A stretch of 64,000 nt of DNA, from positions 138,166,277-138,230,276 of the forward strand of contig OX352761.1 in NCBI GenBank assembly GCA_947095585.1, written 5' to 3'. Below, piece by piece: positions 9,740 through 21,481 of this stretch (positions are counted from its first letter, which is position 1; each line of letters opens with the position of its first letter). This DNA is from Nephrocerus scutellatus (taxonomy: Eukaryota; Arthropoda; Insecta; Diptera; Pipunculidae). The notes beneath the pieces were generated by a model that did not search any database, was not told the DNA's origin, and saw nothing but the letters and a program-made list of their open reading frames with translations. A program made the translations under genes and the position numbers.

Positions 9740-11565
9740 ATACCTAGCTGCAGGTACTTTTTGGTTAACATTCTCAACCAACGATGATGCACAATTTCTG
9801 ATGTTGGAAGTAATTACACGTTAGCTATGTGGAATGCATGCCGTCTTTATGCAAATGTGTCAATTGCATAAACATTTTCGGGCCAACAGTTGACCTACAT
9901 TTTCGAAAGGCCTTACGAAAAAGTTTTTTTTAAAATTCATAGAATATTTCATGTGAATGCGGATGTGAATTTTACCTGGAGGGAAGATATTATTGTACAC
10001 GGTTCACATATTTATATATTGCGCATACATTTTAGGTACACACGCTGTGATATGCCTTCCACAAGCTCTGACCTTGCTGCTTATTTCATTGAAATTAAAT
10101 TTTAAATGAATCGAGCGTAATGCTCTTGAAAGGAGTTGAGAATTTTTCGAGTATCAATCAGATGTTGTTTCTCAGCTAAAATCAATACGATTTTTCAAAT
10201 GCTACTTTCCATCAATTATACGTTAGCAAATGTTATTCAGGATAAACCTTTTTCTGTCTACATTACCCTTTTGTATGGCAAATTTTGGCATTCATTGGAA
10301 ATGCCAGAATTAAAATCTGTCTTCTTTTTTGAATTGATTGAGTTTTTAATGGACCTTAGGATTAAATGCATTACTCACAAGTTTTGTGTTGAAAATCCTT
10401 TATGTGAAGAATAAATTAAAATATTACACAATTAATTTTCAAATATTAAGCATTCGAGATGGAGATCAAGGATTGCTCAAACGGATACCAGCCGGATAGA
10501 CAGCGAGTTTTAAATACATATATTATCAGAAAATATCGATGAATCAATAACTATATGAATAAAAAAGAAAAATATTGTTTTACTAAAAGTTGTATTTTAA
10601 AGCTGCTCCTTATAATTGCTCATAGATTTGTTTAAATGTCTATAGAACAGCAGCAACTCAAGTCAAACCAGTGGCTTTTTCTGTGAATCTGTGGCTTAGA
10701 ATTTGTTCTGTGACTAACACGAAAGAAACTCGTCTCTCTTAGCATCAAACTTATTTTCAATTGTATTTTATTTTGTTTTTTAATAAATTCAACGCAATAT
10801 TAAAAAATTTCGTTCACTGTTTTCTCATTTTTTAATTTCATTTTGCTTTATAATTTGGTATTTGCAGCTGTATTTTTTTGTTCATTATGCTCAACGTTTA
10901 GAGGAAGGAATTTTTTACCACATATCTTTCTGTCGACATAACGGTTTATAATAATGAAATAACGATGATATATTATGGCTTCAAATCGCAGACTTGAGAT
11001 AAACTCTATACATCAACGTTATCCTAGAAGGAAATGAAAATGAACAACCAAAAACGTCCTCGTTTCTTGAATTTAATGCTATAGGAAGGAAAGTGCGGGA
11101 TTGCCGGTTTTTTTTTGTAGTTTCTCACAATAATTCAAATATCATGTCGTTGAAATAGCAGAAGAACAACAACGCAAAAAAATTCCCACCAACATAGCAT
11201 CAGACAACATGACACGCATACTGAGTCCGACATCAGTGTGGTACGGTGACAGTTCCTCGGGGCATAATGAAGAGATTTCACATTTCGTCATCTTTAGAAT
11301 TCTGAATGTATCCATCAAACCAAACCACAGAATCTAAAGAGCAAACATATGATGCGGATGTATCGTTTTTATATGTTAAAGCATTTCCTTCTTTTACCAA
11401 CACGAAATATAAAAAAGCGGAACAACACATTTAAAAGAAGGAGACCACGCGCAGTATTCAATACTTGAGTAATGAAATTTATAAATATATTTTGCTTTGA
11501 AAATGACATTTGTCAGTCTTGTTCGAAATCTGTTAAAGTGGTCGAGGTTATCTTAACCAAAAAAT
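9740..11565. other. Intron 2 sequence without recognisable gene
   Basis: AT-rich. Small ORFs at 9890-10105 and 10136-10414 lack any recognisable domain and have intron-like base composition. Confidence 0.4.
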
Positions 11566-11567
11566 CT

Positions 11568-13080
11568 ATAACTGGGGACCAGTCCTTATATCCCGAAAAT
11601 GTCTCTCCAACGGCGTTGATTTTGAGGCAATGTTAACAAGTATATGGCATCCCTAAGCTCTTGGCATCCTTGTCTATGCCATACCTTTAGCGTAGGCTCG
11701 GCCTGCCAAACAGTCATATCGCATAAATTCTATGAAAGCTGGATCCTCTCCGCTTATGCAAGATAGGTGTCTTACTGTGCTCAATTGAGCATCGGGGTAA
11801 CGATCATAGATCACAATAGTATAGAGTCTCTGGAATCGTCCCTACTCCAATACGGTGCAACTAGACCCCAAAGGCTTTCCTCTAGAACGCAATTTAGAGT
11901 AATTCATGCTTAACACCCTAGTCTTGGATCCATATGCAAATACTGGTTTGGATAAAACAGCCGGCACTTCGATTATAGGTGTAGATGTCTTACTGAGCTC
12001 AATTGTCTTTAAGATTCAACAGCGCGGTCAAGCTCAAAGATCTCATCCGTATAGAGGCTCCGGAATCGCCCTACTTAACGAAGACGTTTCTTTTGAAAGC
12101 GACATAGAGGTCAAAGTAATTTTAGCTAAACACCCAAGACTATTACTGACTTATACATCAGCAGATTGGATGTCATTGTGAAATTCCGTGATTTGAAGAG
12201 CTCTGACAAACTTTAGTAGTCGCTGTTGGCTTAAGGCAACCGTATGCATATTTGAGGTTCCATACTTTTAATTGGCTGCTTTGATTGACTCGAAATGGTT
12301 AAAATTCTCGCTCCAATTTTTTAGTTGAGGGACCAAAGTTGGATCTTCTGCAGACGTGGCCACCATACATAGTTTGTTTTGCTTCATTTATAAGCAGCCC
12401 CAGATTTCATGCCTTCAACCTACTTAGTCACATCGCGTTATTTGTGTTGCCAAACTCTCTCGTAGCTTTGTAAAGTTATTTTCAAGTTATTCTATTACTG
12501 ACGGTTTTATGGACTGCAAACAGATGAAGTGGTGAGTTTTGTATTTCTAGAAGTTTCCATCGCCTGCCTAAAGAGAAAATCTCAACAACGTTATATTACC
12601 ATAATTGTTGCACGTTGTTATATTTCATTTCTTATGTATGGGATACAGGATACCTCTTCTCCGGTTTTTACTACCATAATTGCAAATTTGATTTGTTCTG
12701 ATGGGCTTCGATTTCCGAGGTCTTGTTCTCATGTAAACTGGCAATGTATTGCCAAGCATTGAGTTCCTGTTCGAAAAATTCGGTGAATTCTTCTTTTTCA
12801 GTATCTGTGGAATTCTCTATAGGTAGTACGTGAAAATTTATGAGGCTTAAATGTGTCCCGTTCGGGTGCATTAGCCGTTAATTTATTGCTTTAAAGCCGG
12901 TAATTTGTGGCTTTCATTCTTTTATGACGATGAAATCCATGATGTCTTGCATAACATCAGTAGTATATATGCAGATCGAGATCTTTAAAGTTATCGAAAG
13001 TTACGTGAGGAACCGTTTAGCTGATTTCGTTGCCGTAGTCGTTTTCGTGTACCATCATTCTGAAGAACATTTCTAGATTT
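11568..13080 (-). mobile_element. LINE family A (RTE-like) copy, inverted and decayed
   Basis: It aligns block by block with the minus-strand copy at 33485-35460: 'gcatcc... agcgtagg' (11640-11700), the YGSETW-encoding region, 'cagccccagatttc' (12395), 'catcgcctgccta' (12558), and a 5' part at 12775-13060 matching the endonuclease end ('ttatgaggct', 'gatgtcttgcat'). Identity is lower than among the other copies. It is full of stops and has internal deletions. It lies head-to-head with the plus-strand copy at 13128. Confidence 0.75.
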
Positions 13081-13127
13081 GAGGGAGGGTGTGTTAAGCT
13101 ATTATATATTGTCCTGGTCCTGGGGCT

Positions 13128-14862
13128 GAGATGCCAGGCGTAGAAGAGAAATGGACACGCATTAAGAATACTGTCATTACGACTGCTGACTCCATCTTAG
13201 GCAGTAGTCGTAGAGATCGGAATGACTGGTTTGATGACGAATGTAAGCTAGCGACTGAACGTAAGAATGTTGCGTACCGAGCAATGCAACAATCTTATAG
13301 AACGCGGGCACGCGAAGATGAATATAAAGACCTCAGAAGATATGAAAAAACGTTTCACCGGCGAAAGAAAGCAGCCTGGGAAATTAGCATAGTACAGAGA
13401 GAAAGGACCGCACCAGGCGCGGAAGTTCTACCAAAGAGTCCGCGGTATGACGCAATATACACCGCGTTGCACATACTGCAAAAACAAAGAGGGTATTTAG
13501 ATCACCGATCTCAAAGGAATCTTAGAGCGATGGAAAGAGAACTTTCATGAGTTGCTTAATGGCCAGCTAACTGAGGAATTGGATGATCCACCAATGACCG
13601 AAGATCACACTATGCTGCCGCCACCAAGCCTAGACGAAGTTAACAAAGCGATAAACGGCTCAAAAATTATAAGGCCCCGGGATCAAATGGTATCCCAGCG
13701 GAGCTGATTAAAGCAGGAGTCCCCGCAATACACCAAGGAATTCATGAACTAATAGTGCAAGTATGGGAGGAAGTAGCGATGCCAGAAAAGTGGCGAAGAG
13801 GCATCCTGTGCCTCATACATAAGAAAGGAGATATCACAACCTGCAGCAATTATCGTGGTATAACGTTGTTGAGTACCATGTATAAGATTTTCTCCTCTAT
13901 CCTTCAACACAGTTCAAAATTCACTACACCATATTTTTATAGACTTTAAAGCTAGTATAGTCTGAGTAGAATTCGGCATTTAAAATAAACTGACACGACT
14001 ATGTAGGTTGACTATGACCAATGTTATAAGCCAAGTAAAAATATCCGGATCACTATCAAGCCAATTCAACATCTATAACGGACTCAGACAAAGGGATGGA
14101 CTGGCCTGCGTCCTCTTCAACCTGGCATTGGAAAAGTGATCCGAGACTCTGATGTAACGGCGAGAGGAATAATCCTCTATAAGTCCAATCAGATACTGGC
14201 TTACGCAGACGATATTGACATCGTTGCTATAAACACAAGAGCTGTACAGGAAGGTTTCATCCAGATCGAGCAGGCGGCACGAAATCTGGGGCTGCACATA
14301 CATGAGAGCAAAACAAAGTACATGGTGGCCACGTCTGCGACTAGAAGATCCAACATTGGTCCCGCAATTAAAATGGTGGAGCGCGAATTTGAAGAAGTGC
14401 AATCCATTAACTATCTCGGGTCAACTGTAGCAGCCGATAACAGTATGGAAGCAGAAATACGCGCACGGTTGCTCAAAGCCAACAACGCCTACTTTAGTCT
14501 GTCAAGACTCTTCAAATCCAGGAATTTAACCATATCATCCAAGCTGCTGGTGTATATGACAGTGGTCATACCAGTACTTACATATGGATCCGAGACTTGG
14601 GTTCTTAGCAAAAAGCATTCTGACCTCTTAGCCGCGTTCGAGAGAAAAGTCTCACGGAGAATTTTCGGTCCCGTATCTGAGGAAGGACGACTCCGGAGAC
14701 TTAATAACGATGAGATCTACGAGCGTTACCGTGATATCGACATCGTGAAGAGAATCAAGCTCGGTAGGCTTCGGTGGGCAAAACACCTAGCTCGCATGAG
14801 CGAAGAGGAGCCTGCTCGGAAAGACACGACTGCGAGGCCGTCATATATTCATTCATATGTAT
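13128..14862 (+). mobile_element. LINE family A (RTE-like) copy with RT, 5'-truncated and internally deleted
   Basis: Starts in the linker after the endonuclease: EKWTRIKNTVITTADSILG, then SSRRDRNDWFDDEC (13131-13550). RT motif 1 region reads LIHKKGDITTCSNYRGITLL (13815-13874). The catalytic LAYADDIDIV lies at 14196-14225 (YADD 14202-14213). The C-terminal part has LTYGSETWVLSKKHSDLL and the segment ending RLRWAKHLARMSEEEPARK (to about 14822). This wording is typical of RTE-clade elements annotated as CFDP2-like endonuclease-reverse transcriptase. A segment between motif 1 and the palm is missing near 13905 and the RT is split between ORFs, so it is dead. Lies in intron 2, sense orientation. 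Confidence 0.88.
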
Positions 14863-14869
14863 TTCATTT

Positions 14870-16860
14870 ACGTTAAATTTTTTAATTATTTTGATATGGA
14901 AAGGGTGGTGTATAGGATCTACTTCAAAGTCATTCCTGTGAAACGAAATTACTATGCTTCTCTCACCCGTTAATAACATTTGTGAAAATTTTCGCTGCAT
15001 TTAATGTGAGCTCATTGTAGTGCTTAAGCGAAATACCTGTCTACGTAAATGTTCCTTTATACGTAAATATTTTACTGTGATTAAATATTTAATTGTTTTT
15101 ATTTTCCTTAAATCAATTTAGCACATCATTGTCTTCCGGAGTATTTTTACTTCCTTTTCTATTTTCTTGTGGAAATCCAGTTCCTTCTAGACTGCATAGT
15201 GAAAACTCTTAACATATATATGTATGCATTGTAGAAAATTAATAACAATAAGACTTTTAAGCTTCATCGATTTTATCCAACGCAATGTCTCGTTCAAGTT
15301 TCTTGTATATGCACATCAGTATTTGCTTAACATTTCTCCAGAATACCAAAACATAACCTCCCTATTCATCACCATCATCATCTTATAGCAACTTAAAATC
15401 ATTCTGATGATGATGATGATCCTTATGACAAAAGCAAAGAGAACGAAGTAAGACCCCTTGAGCGGCACAACTTCTCTGTTGAGCTCTGTAGCAGAATGTC
15501 TTTGTGCCTTTGCCATGGGCAAAAAACAGTTTCCAAAGAAAAAATTTTGCCATTCAGAGACATATTAATAAACAACATCCAACGAAACGCACGGTGGCGT
15601 AAAGTTTGCACCTGGCTGTGTGTTCGCATGTATGTGGGCGCAGTAACATACTATAAGCTTACGTCGTGTTTAACATCGTCAACATCCTATTTTTTCAGCA
15701 CATAGGAAGGTATGACTATATACATAATTATGAATGTGATGCAGGCCCAAAATTTAATATTCCTTTCCTTCAATGTCATGTGATGCTTTTCATACATAGG
15801 GCACTTGTAAAGTTTTCCTGGTTGTGTGTTTAGAATTTCGAGTGACGTTCGGGACCTTATTTGAATATTTCAACATTAAGGTATGCCGGGGGTTATGACA
15901 CAGAACGAAGGAAAAAGTTCTTCAAAGGAACATGTCTACCCAAAACTTTTTACGTTCAATTTGTTCAGCATTTTCTTTCCATATGAAAATTAGGAATTTT
16001 ATAGAAATTCAGAATAACCATATACAACATCTGCCGTGCAAGCAAAAATTTGTTATCGACGTGGATATTTCCAAACTAAAAATATTTAAAAAAATGCAGT
16101 GCTTGTGTGAAAACATTTCACAGTAACTACAATACAATAGCTATATTAAAGTATGTACTTTCACTATTATTTTACTTATCTGTATTTATTGCCCGCGCTG
16201 TTTAAATTCTTTGGCATAAACTTTTAAATTTGCTTATAATACAGAAAAAACATAACATCACTTTGGTACCTAACTACATTTAAATTAATTCGCCATGAGG
16301 AATTTTTCAGTTCGCATTATATTCTCATACAGTTACTCTTAAGTGTAATGATATCAGTCCCTTTAAAAAAAAAAAACGTGTGTAGTATGGTACAGGCATA
16401 GACAGAGATACTTATATGTACATTTATGTAGAATGCATAAAAACTTTCTAAATGTATACTGATAGTCTGCTATACTTTTCGACTGTGGAGTTTTAGATCT
16501 CTTAACATATTCTATGCTCGATGGGAATTTTTACGAACGAGTATATTTCGTATAACAAAAACTGCATATATTTATGCATAAAACAAAAAAACCTATTTAA
16601 TAAAAGTGAAGGAGACAGAAAAGGCACTCATATTTAAAACTGGCAGATTCAGTGATTCGTATTTGCCAGTCGTTTCTTTGCAAAAAGAAGCGGATGGATG
16701 ACTCTTTCACCCCATAATAAATAATTGTTCACCCATTCGCATTTCTTAAGAGCGACGCCAGGTAAATGTAGACAAAAAAAGCACACCTAACTGGTGAATT
16801 TGTGTAAGGACCTGCTACGAACCACAGGGAGAATTTCATTGAAATACAGAGTCCTTTGAG
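14870..16860. other. Intron 2 sequence, no gene; short GAT/ATC microsatellite
   Basis: No coding gene is supported. A small (GAT)n/(ATC)n pair lies at 15366-15422 ('caccatcatcatc' and 'gatgatgatgatgat'), inverted about 30 bases apart. The remainder is AT-rich. Confidence 0.4.
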
Positions 16861-16874
16861 ACACAAGCGTATGC

Positions 16875-17120
16875 ATGAAATTCGAAAAATACTTGTTGTT
16901 AGTAATTCTCGCCATCAGCGTGTGTTCGGAATTTGCTTCCGTAATCCACCAAATGCTGACTTTAAGCTTTTCAGAAGCAAAAAAAAGACTGAAGGAAAGC
17001 CATATAATCTATATAAATAAAAAAAGTGTGTGCGTGGAGTCCATGCACAGCAGAAGTGAAACTTCTTGCTTATTACATAGAGATAAATTAGTAGAATTTT
17101 TTTTATTGAACAAGAGATAA
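16875..17120 (+). CDS. Possible small secreted peptide ORF (81 aa), unrecognised
   Basis: ATG at 16875. The first 22 residues (MKFEKYLLLVILAISVCSEF...) look like a classical signal peptide: charged start, hydrophobic core, small residues near a possible cleavage after the Cys-Ser-Glu-Phe-Ala segment. The rest is lysine-rich without an even cysteine pattern. From about 17008 the DNA becomes TCTATATAAATAAAA followed by 'gtgtgtgcgtgg', which resembles the 5' end of Helitron-like repeats, so the second half is probably not real protein. No TATA/Inr pair with correct spacing was found. Lies in intron 2. May be a decayed gene or chance. Confidence 0.2.
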   Translation: MKFEKYLLLVILAISVCSEFASVIHQMLTLSFSEAKKRLKESHIIYINKKSVCVESMHSRSETSCLLHRDKLVEFFLLNKR

Positions 17121-17330
17121 TAGCTGAGAAAATAGTAAGGATGCGGGTATAATAATCTCAAATGAAAAAAGCGAGATTGGTTTCTATTGACTGATTAATG
17201 TACTTCTAAGACTCAATTTTCTGTCCAGTATGTTGATATCGTTTCCAGTATGTTTAAATGCAATTGTCAAGGAGTCACGAACTCTTTGTCGCATGATTTT
17301 CATAGGATTATAAAAGAGGTGATAAGCAGT

Positions 17331-17617
17331 GAAACCAAAAGACAACCAAAAGAACCCCAAAATACCCCCAAAAAGACCCTTAAAAGACGTTGCACTCACC
17401 TCCTCTGCCGGTTTTCCACCAGGTACATAATTATTCACATTATGCCATCTGAATATTCTTAACGCGTAAATCTTAAAAATTATGGCCACCTTCAAAAGAC
17501 CCTTAAAAGACCACCCAGAAGATCCCCCAAAAGACCGCCAAAACGACCCTCAAAAAACCCTCAAAAGAACCTCGAAAGACCCCCAAAAAACCCCCAAAAG
17601 ACCACCAAAAGTACTTT
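17331..17617. repeat. Degenerate ~10-bp minisatellite (ACCCCCAAAAG-like)
   Basis: Two blocks, 17331-17393 and 17480-17617, are built from variants of 'gacccccaaaa' and 'gacccttaaaa'. About 85 bases of non-repeat DNA separate them. Translated in one plus frame this gives a run of Asp/Pro/Lys-rich repeats (DHPEDPPKDRQNDPQKTLKR), which is a by-product of the repeat. Confidence 0.7.
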
Positions 17618-17647
17618 TAATTTGGACAGCGCAGATTATGATTTTTT

Positions 17648-20160
17648 TTATAATTCGCGAATGCTTAAAGGGGTTCGCACCCTTTTAATGCTCGGCACAG
17701 CATTGCCGTTAAGGAAAAGGAGGAGAAAAGTTTTGAATGCCTGTGGATCATAGTGATGTGGGAAGACAGAGCTTGGCAGAGCATTCCACATACGTGTTGT
17801 ACGACTGAAGAACGATTCCCTGAGCTTAACTGTATGTCCGAAGATGGGCTTGAGGGTGAGCATTTAGAGCGCCACGAGTATTGCGGTTGAATTCGAGGAG
17901 AGGTGGCATGCAGCTGGCTATTTCTCTTGAACGCCGCTGGTAGAAAAATCGGTAAAACAAACAGGAAGCGTTCCTGCGGTGTTCAAGCGAATCTATTGAT
18001 TTCGCTATACCTATTTGCGCCACCGATAAGTTTTATTGCGCGGTTTTGTATTCTATCTAGCTGATGCAAAGTAGTTTTAAGCGCACCAGAGCAGATATGG
18101 CAATTGTACTCAAGTTTAGGGCAAATAAAAGCCTTGTAGGTAGTAGCCAGATACGATGGAGTGAAATATTTCTTGCACCGGGCTAGAAAACCTAAACATT
18201 TCCCAGCATTGTTGGCATGGGATTTAGGATTCGCTTAGATGACAGGAGACAGCATTGCGTTTTGGAAGCGTTAAATTCTACTCGATTGATTACTCCCAAT
18301 TGTATTATGCTGTCTAACGTGTTTTACTTACGAAGTTGTTTGGTTCCACATGAAAAGTGGAGCGACGCTCCTCAAACTTATATAAGAAGCTGAGAGAGCT
18401 GTCGTCAGCGAAGGAGTAAATTGGATTAGAAGTAATAGATGAGAGATCATTAATAAAAATGAGGAATAGTGGAATAGTTAATAAAAATGAGGAGAGCCCT
18501 GTGGAACGCCAGCTTTTAAGTAATGAAATTTGAACTTGAAACCGTCCAATACAACTTGAATTGAGGGGTCCAAAAGATAGCTTCTTATCCAGTGAAGCAG
18601 TTTATCATCGACATAATAAGCACGCTTTTTAGACGAAAGAGCTTAATGCCACACTCTGTCAAATGCCTTAGAAATATCGAGTGTAACAGCTTTGCTTTCT
18701 CGAAATTGAGGCAAAGACCGGTTCCACTGTTCGGTGAGATATGTCATCAAATCACCAGTAGAACGTTGCCCACGAGTTCCATACTGCCGGTCACTAAGGA
18801 TTTCGTTGGTTTCAAGATATTTCTTGAGCTTAAAATTGGGTATGGGCTGAACAAAGTCTGTTTTCCAACTTCTCGGGAAGAGTCCAGAAGAATAGGATAG
18901 ATGTAAAAGCTTTCGCAATGGTAAAGCCCGCTTGGAAGAACACCTCTTTAGAACTATTGGGGAAATACCATCTGGCCCAGCGGATTTGTGAGTGTTGAGA
19001 TCGCTTAAGACTCAAGCAACTGCACAAGTACGAATGAATATCTGTCCCATAGAGTGTTCAGATGGCAGCAATGCAAAATCTGGAAACGTATAGCTAGCTG
19101 AGAAATTCAGAGCAAACAGATTGGCCTTGCCTATAGAGCTGACAACTGGAATGTCATTATAAATGAGCATTGGAATCGAAGACATGCTGTATTTTTAATT
19201 ATTTTCACAAATGACCAAAACTAGTGATTTTTTCCTCGATTTTTGGTCATAGGCGAATTTGACTCGCCGAAGAAAAGCCTTGAAATCATCTCTAGCTCGT
19301 TTAAAATTTGTTATGGTTTCCTCAGTAAAGTTTGCTTTGTAAAACCTAAAAGCATACCCCTCTAATCCTAGAAGCATCTTTTCATACCACCCATCCTCCT
19401 TTGGTTTAACAGACTTGTTCCTCGAAGGGATAAAGTCTCTCATACCAATAAGGAGGATGTTTGTGATTGCATCAGCAGCGGCATCCACGTTGCTATCGCA
19501 AAACATTAGCGGCCAATTAATTCTCCCAAAGAAATTGTTAGGGCCGTCCCAATTGGCTTCCTCGTATATTGCCATACTGTTCTTTTGAAAGTTTTTTCTC
19601 TAACTACGTGGTTTATTAACGAGAAATTAGCTGATACTATACAATGGTCTGACGAGCCTAGAGGCAATTATACATTGATGGAGTATTTTGCAGGACGAGA
19701 GGTAAGGAACAAATCAATGATGTTTGCGGAATGATTTGCAATGTTAGGTATTCGTGCTGAGTAAGGTGAATCAACTCAGTGAATAAATCAACACACCTTA
19801 CTTTGGGTGTTGTCTGGCCAGAATGGCGAAGTCACACAGAATTGTATACATTGCAATCACCCGCAATAACGCTTTCATTTTTACGATGTTTAGTGAAAAT
19901 TCTTAAGATTGAAACAGACAGTGCATCAAATTCGCTCTGAAACATTGTCTACGTTGGGTCTCCTGTAAAGGAAACAGTATGAAATGAATCCGCGTCGAGG
20001 GAAAAATAATGGCACCCAGTTATAACCAGAATTATCAAATACCTGGGTTTCGCTCAGTGCCCAAATTGCTGTCGTGTGGACATGTACATACGACAACACA
20101 GCGAAAGAATTCGTTCTCAGCCCAAGTATCCACTCTGAAATCACACATAACTACGAAAAA
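17648..20160 (-). mobile_element. LINE family B (CR1/Jockey group), near full length but broken
   Basis: Read on the minus strand from 20160 down: endonuclease remnants (19600-20150), linker (19195-19575, with AADAITNILLIGMRDF), RT (19030-18180) and a C-terminal tail (17863-17648). RT pieces include LHLSYSSGLFPRSWKTDFVQ (18918-18843), the stretch ending ALPLDISKAFDRVWH-like wording (about 18650), a GVPQGS-like box (about 18500) and catalytic FADDS (18401-18412). The tail carries FFSRTTRMWNALPSSVFP, a signature of CR1/Jockey-group ORF2 ends. Several frameshifts and stops are present. Antisense to the host gene in intron 2. Confidence 0.82.
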
Positions 20161-21337
20161 CTAACTACACACAAAACACAACTCACCGCTTCTTTTAACC
20201 GAATTAGTGTAGTGGATGTCAACCATGTATTATCAAGGTAAATTGTCGCCAGTGTTATACCTTCAAGAAAAAATTAGTAAAATAACCAGAAGAAAGATTT
20301 TTTGCTAAAGATTAGATATCCGGGAACATAACGAACAAAATAAAAAAAGAATCAACCAAATTCCTATTGTCAGTTATGCACGAGAGTGTATACAAAATTA
20401 TGATATTATCAGTTTGTCCGAATTTTTCTACTTTCCTATGTAAATATTAATAGACTTTATTTTCGCGATCATTCATATTCTATTGAAATTTCCTACTAAG
20501 CCTATCTCAGCCGTAGTTTCTTGTAAACAAAAGCTGCAGCAAATGGTCTAAATTTTGTGTTTTTTTTATAATTTAAGGACGTTTCAATGGACTTACATCG
20601 TTAAATGAATAGGCATATCGTTCTACGTTGACACCGTAGCATGTGTACACGTAATCTAGATGATCAGAGTAGTTAGAAAAAATATTGTTGTTTGTGTACG
20701 CACCAAAAATCGAACCAGAGTATGGGCGTCAACTTTTCTAAGTACTCCATCACCAACACTGTCATTGAGTAAAAGGTTTTATGATTGACCCATTTCTTAC
20801 TCGAAACGTCTACCATAACTTTAAAGGGAAAACTGAAGATGTTTATGGCGAATAATATTCCAATTATGCCTGAACCCAATATATATTGTATTATATAACA
20901 ACAATGATTGACATTATTGATAAATATTATGATTGTATTCAGAATGCTACTTACAGAGGTAATAGCGTACAATCTACAAATATATTGCGTATTTCGTTAG
21001 GTTCCATACGTGACCCGTTTGGTGATAGATAAAATACATAACGCATCAATTAGGGATGGACTATAATAAGCTGTCATCTATCATTAAAAAAACTGCGTGT
21101 CTGTAATTTCGTAAGAAGGCCATCGGATTGCCATCGTTAGCGACAATCTGACAACAAAATGTTTCAAAAAAGTTTTCTTTGTCCTTATGACGATTTTCCG
21201 TATATTGCGTGTCGCCCCATAATGCCTGGATTGAAACTGTTGTTTATTGACATAGAAATTTTGTTGTGCGTAAATCTGCGAAATGTGATTAAATAATTTA
21301 ATTTTTTTGTCTCTTGCAAATTGCTTTTCGTTCCTTT
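20161..21337. other. End of intron 2, no gene supported
   Basis: AT-rich. A minus-strand hydrophobic ORF at 20673-20972 is probably a chance product of T-rich DNA. Confidence 0.4.
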
Positions 21338-21407
21338 ATGTTGGACTTACCATTTACGTTTTTCTGTGATGGATGTTTGGTGGAATTATCTGGTTGTGCT
21401 CCTGAAG

Positions 21408-21481
21408 AACAACTTTTATGGAATCGATGGTCGGAAGAATGGGTTGTACTTTACGATGACTCTACAATGGCGTGGTTTACG
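21408..21481 (+). CDS. PH-domain protein, coding exon 3
   Basis: 74 bases between acceptor 'gtgctcctgaag' and donor ACG|gtaagt. Two bases complete Lys58, then QLLWNRWSEEWVVLYDDSTM and AWFT (residues 59-82), ending in phase 0. RWSEEWVVL-YDD-...-AWF is the canonical second and third PH strands ([KR]-x-W-x-x-R-x-W-V-V-L, then the dipeptide-turn and a Trp/Phe strand). The reading frame stays open upstream to an in-frame ATG at 21338, so an alternative N-terminus is possible; the spliced version is preferred because it supplies the first PH strand. Confidence 0.85.

Noticed and set aside
17482..17688. 68-codon Lys/Pro/Asp repeat protein
   Set aside because: Simply the translation of a 10-bp minisatellite.
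20673..20972. Minus-strand ORF with membrane-like segments, possibly a chemoreceptor exon
   Set aside because: AT-rich DNA yields Ile/Phe/Leu-rich ORFs by chance. No conserved receptor motif or matching splice partner was found.
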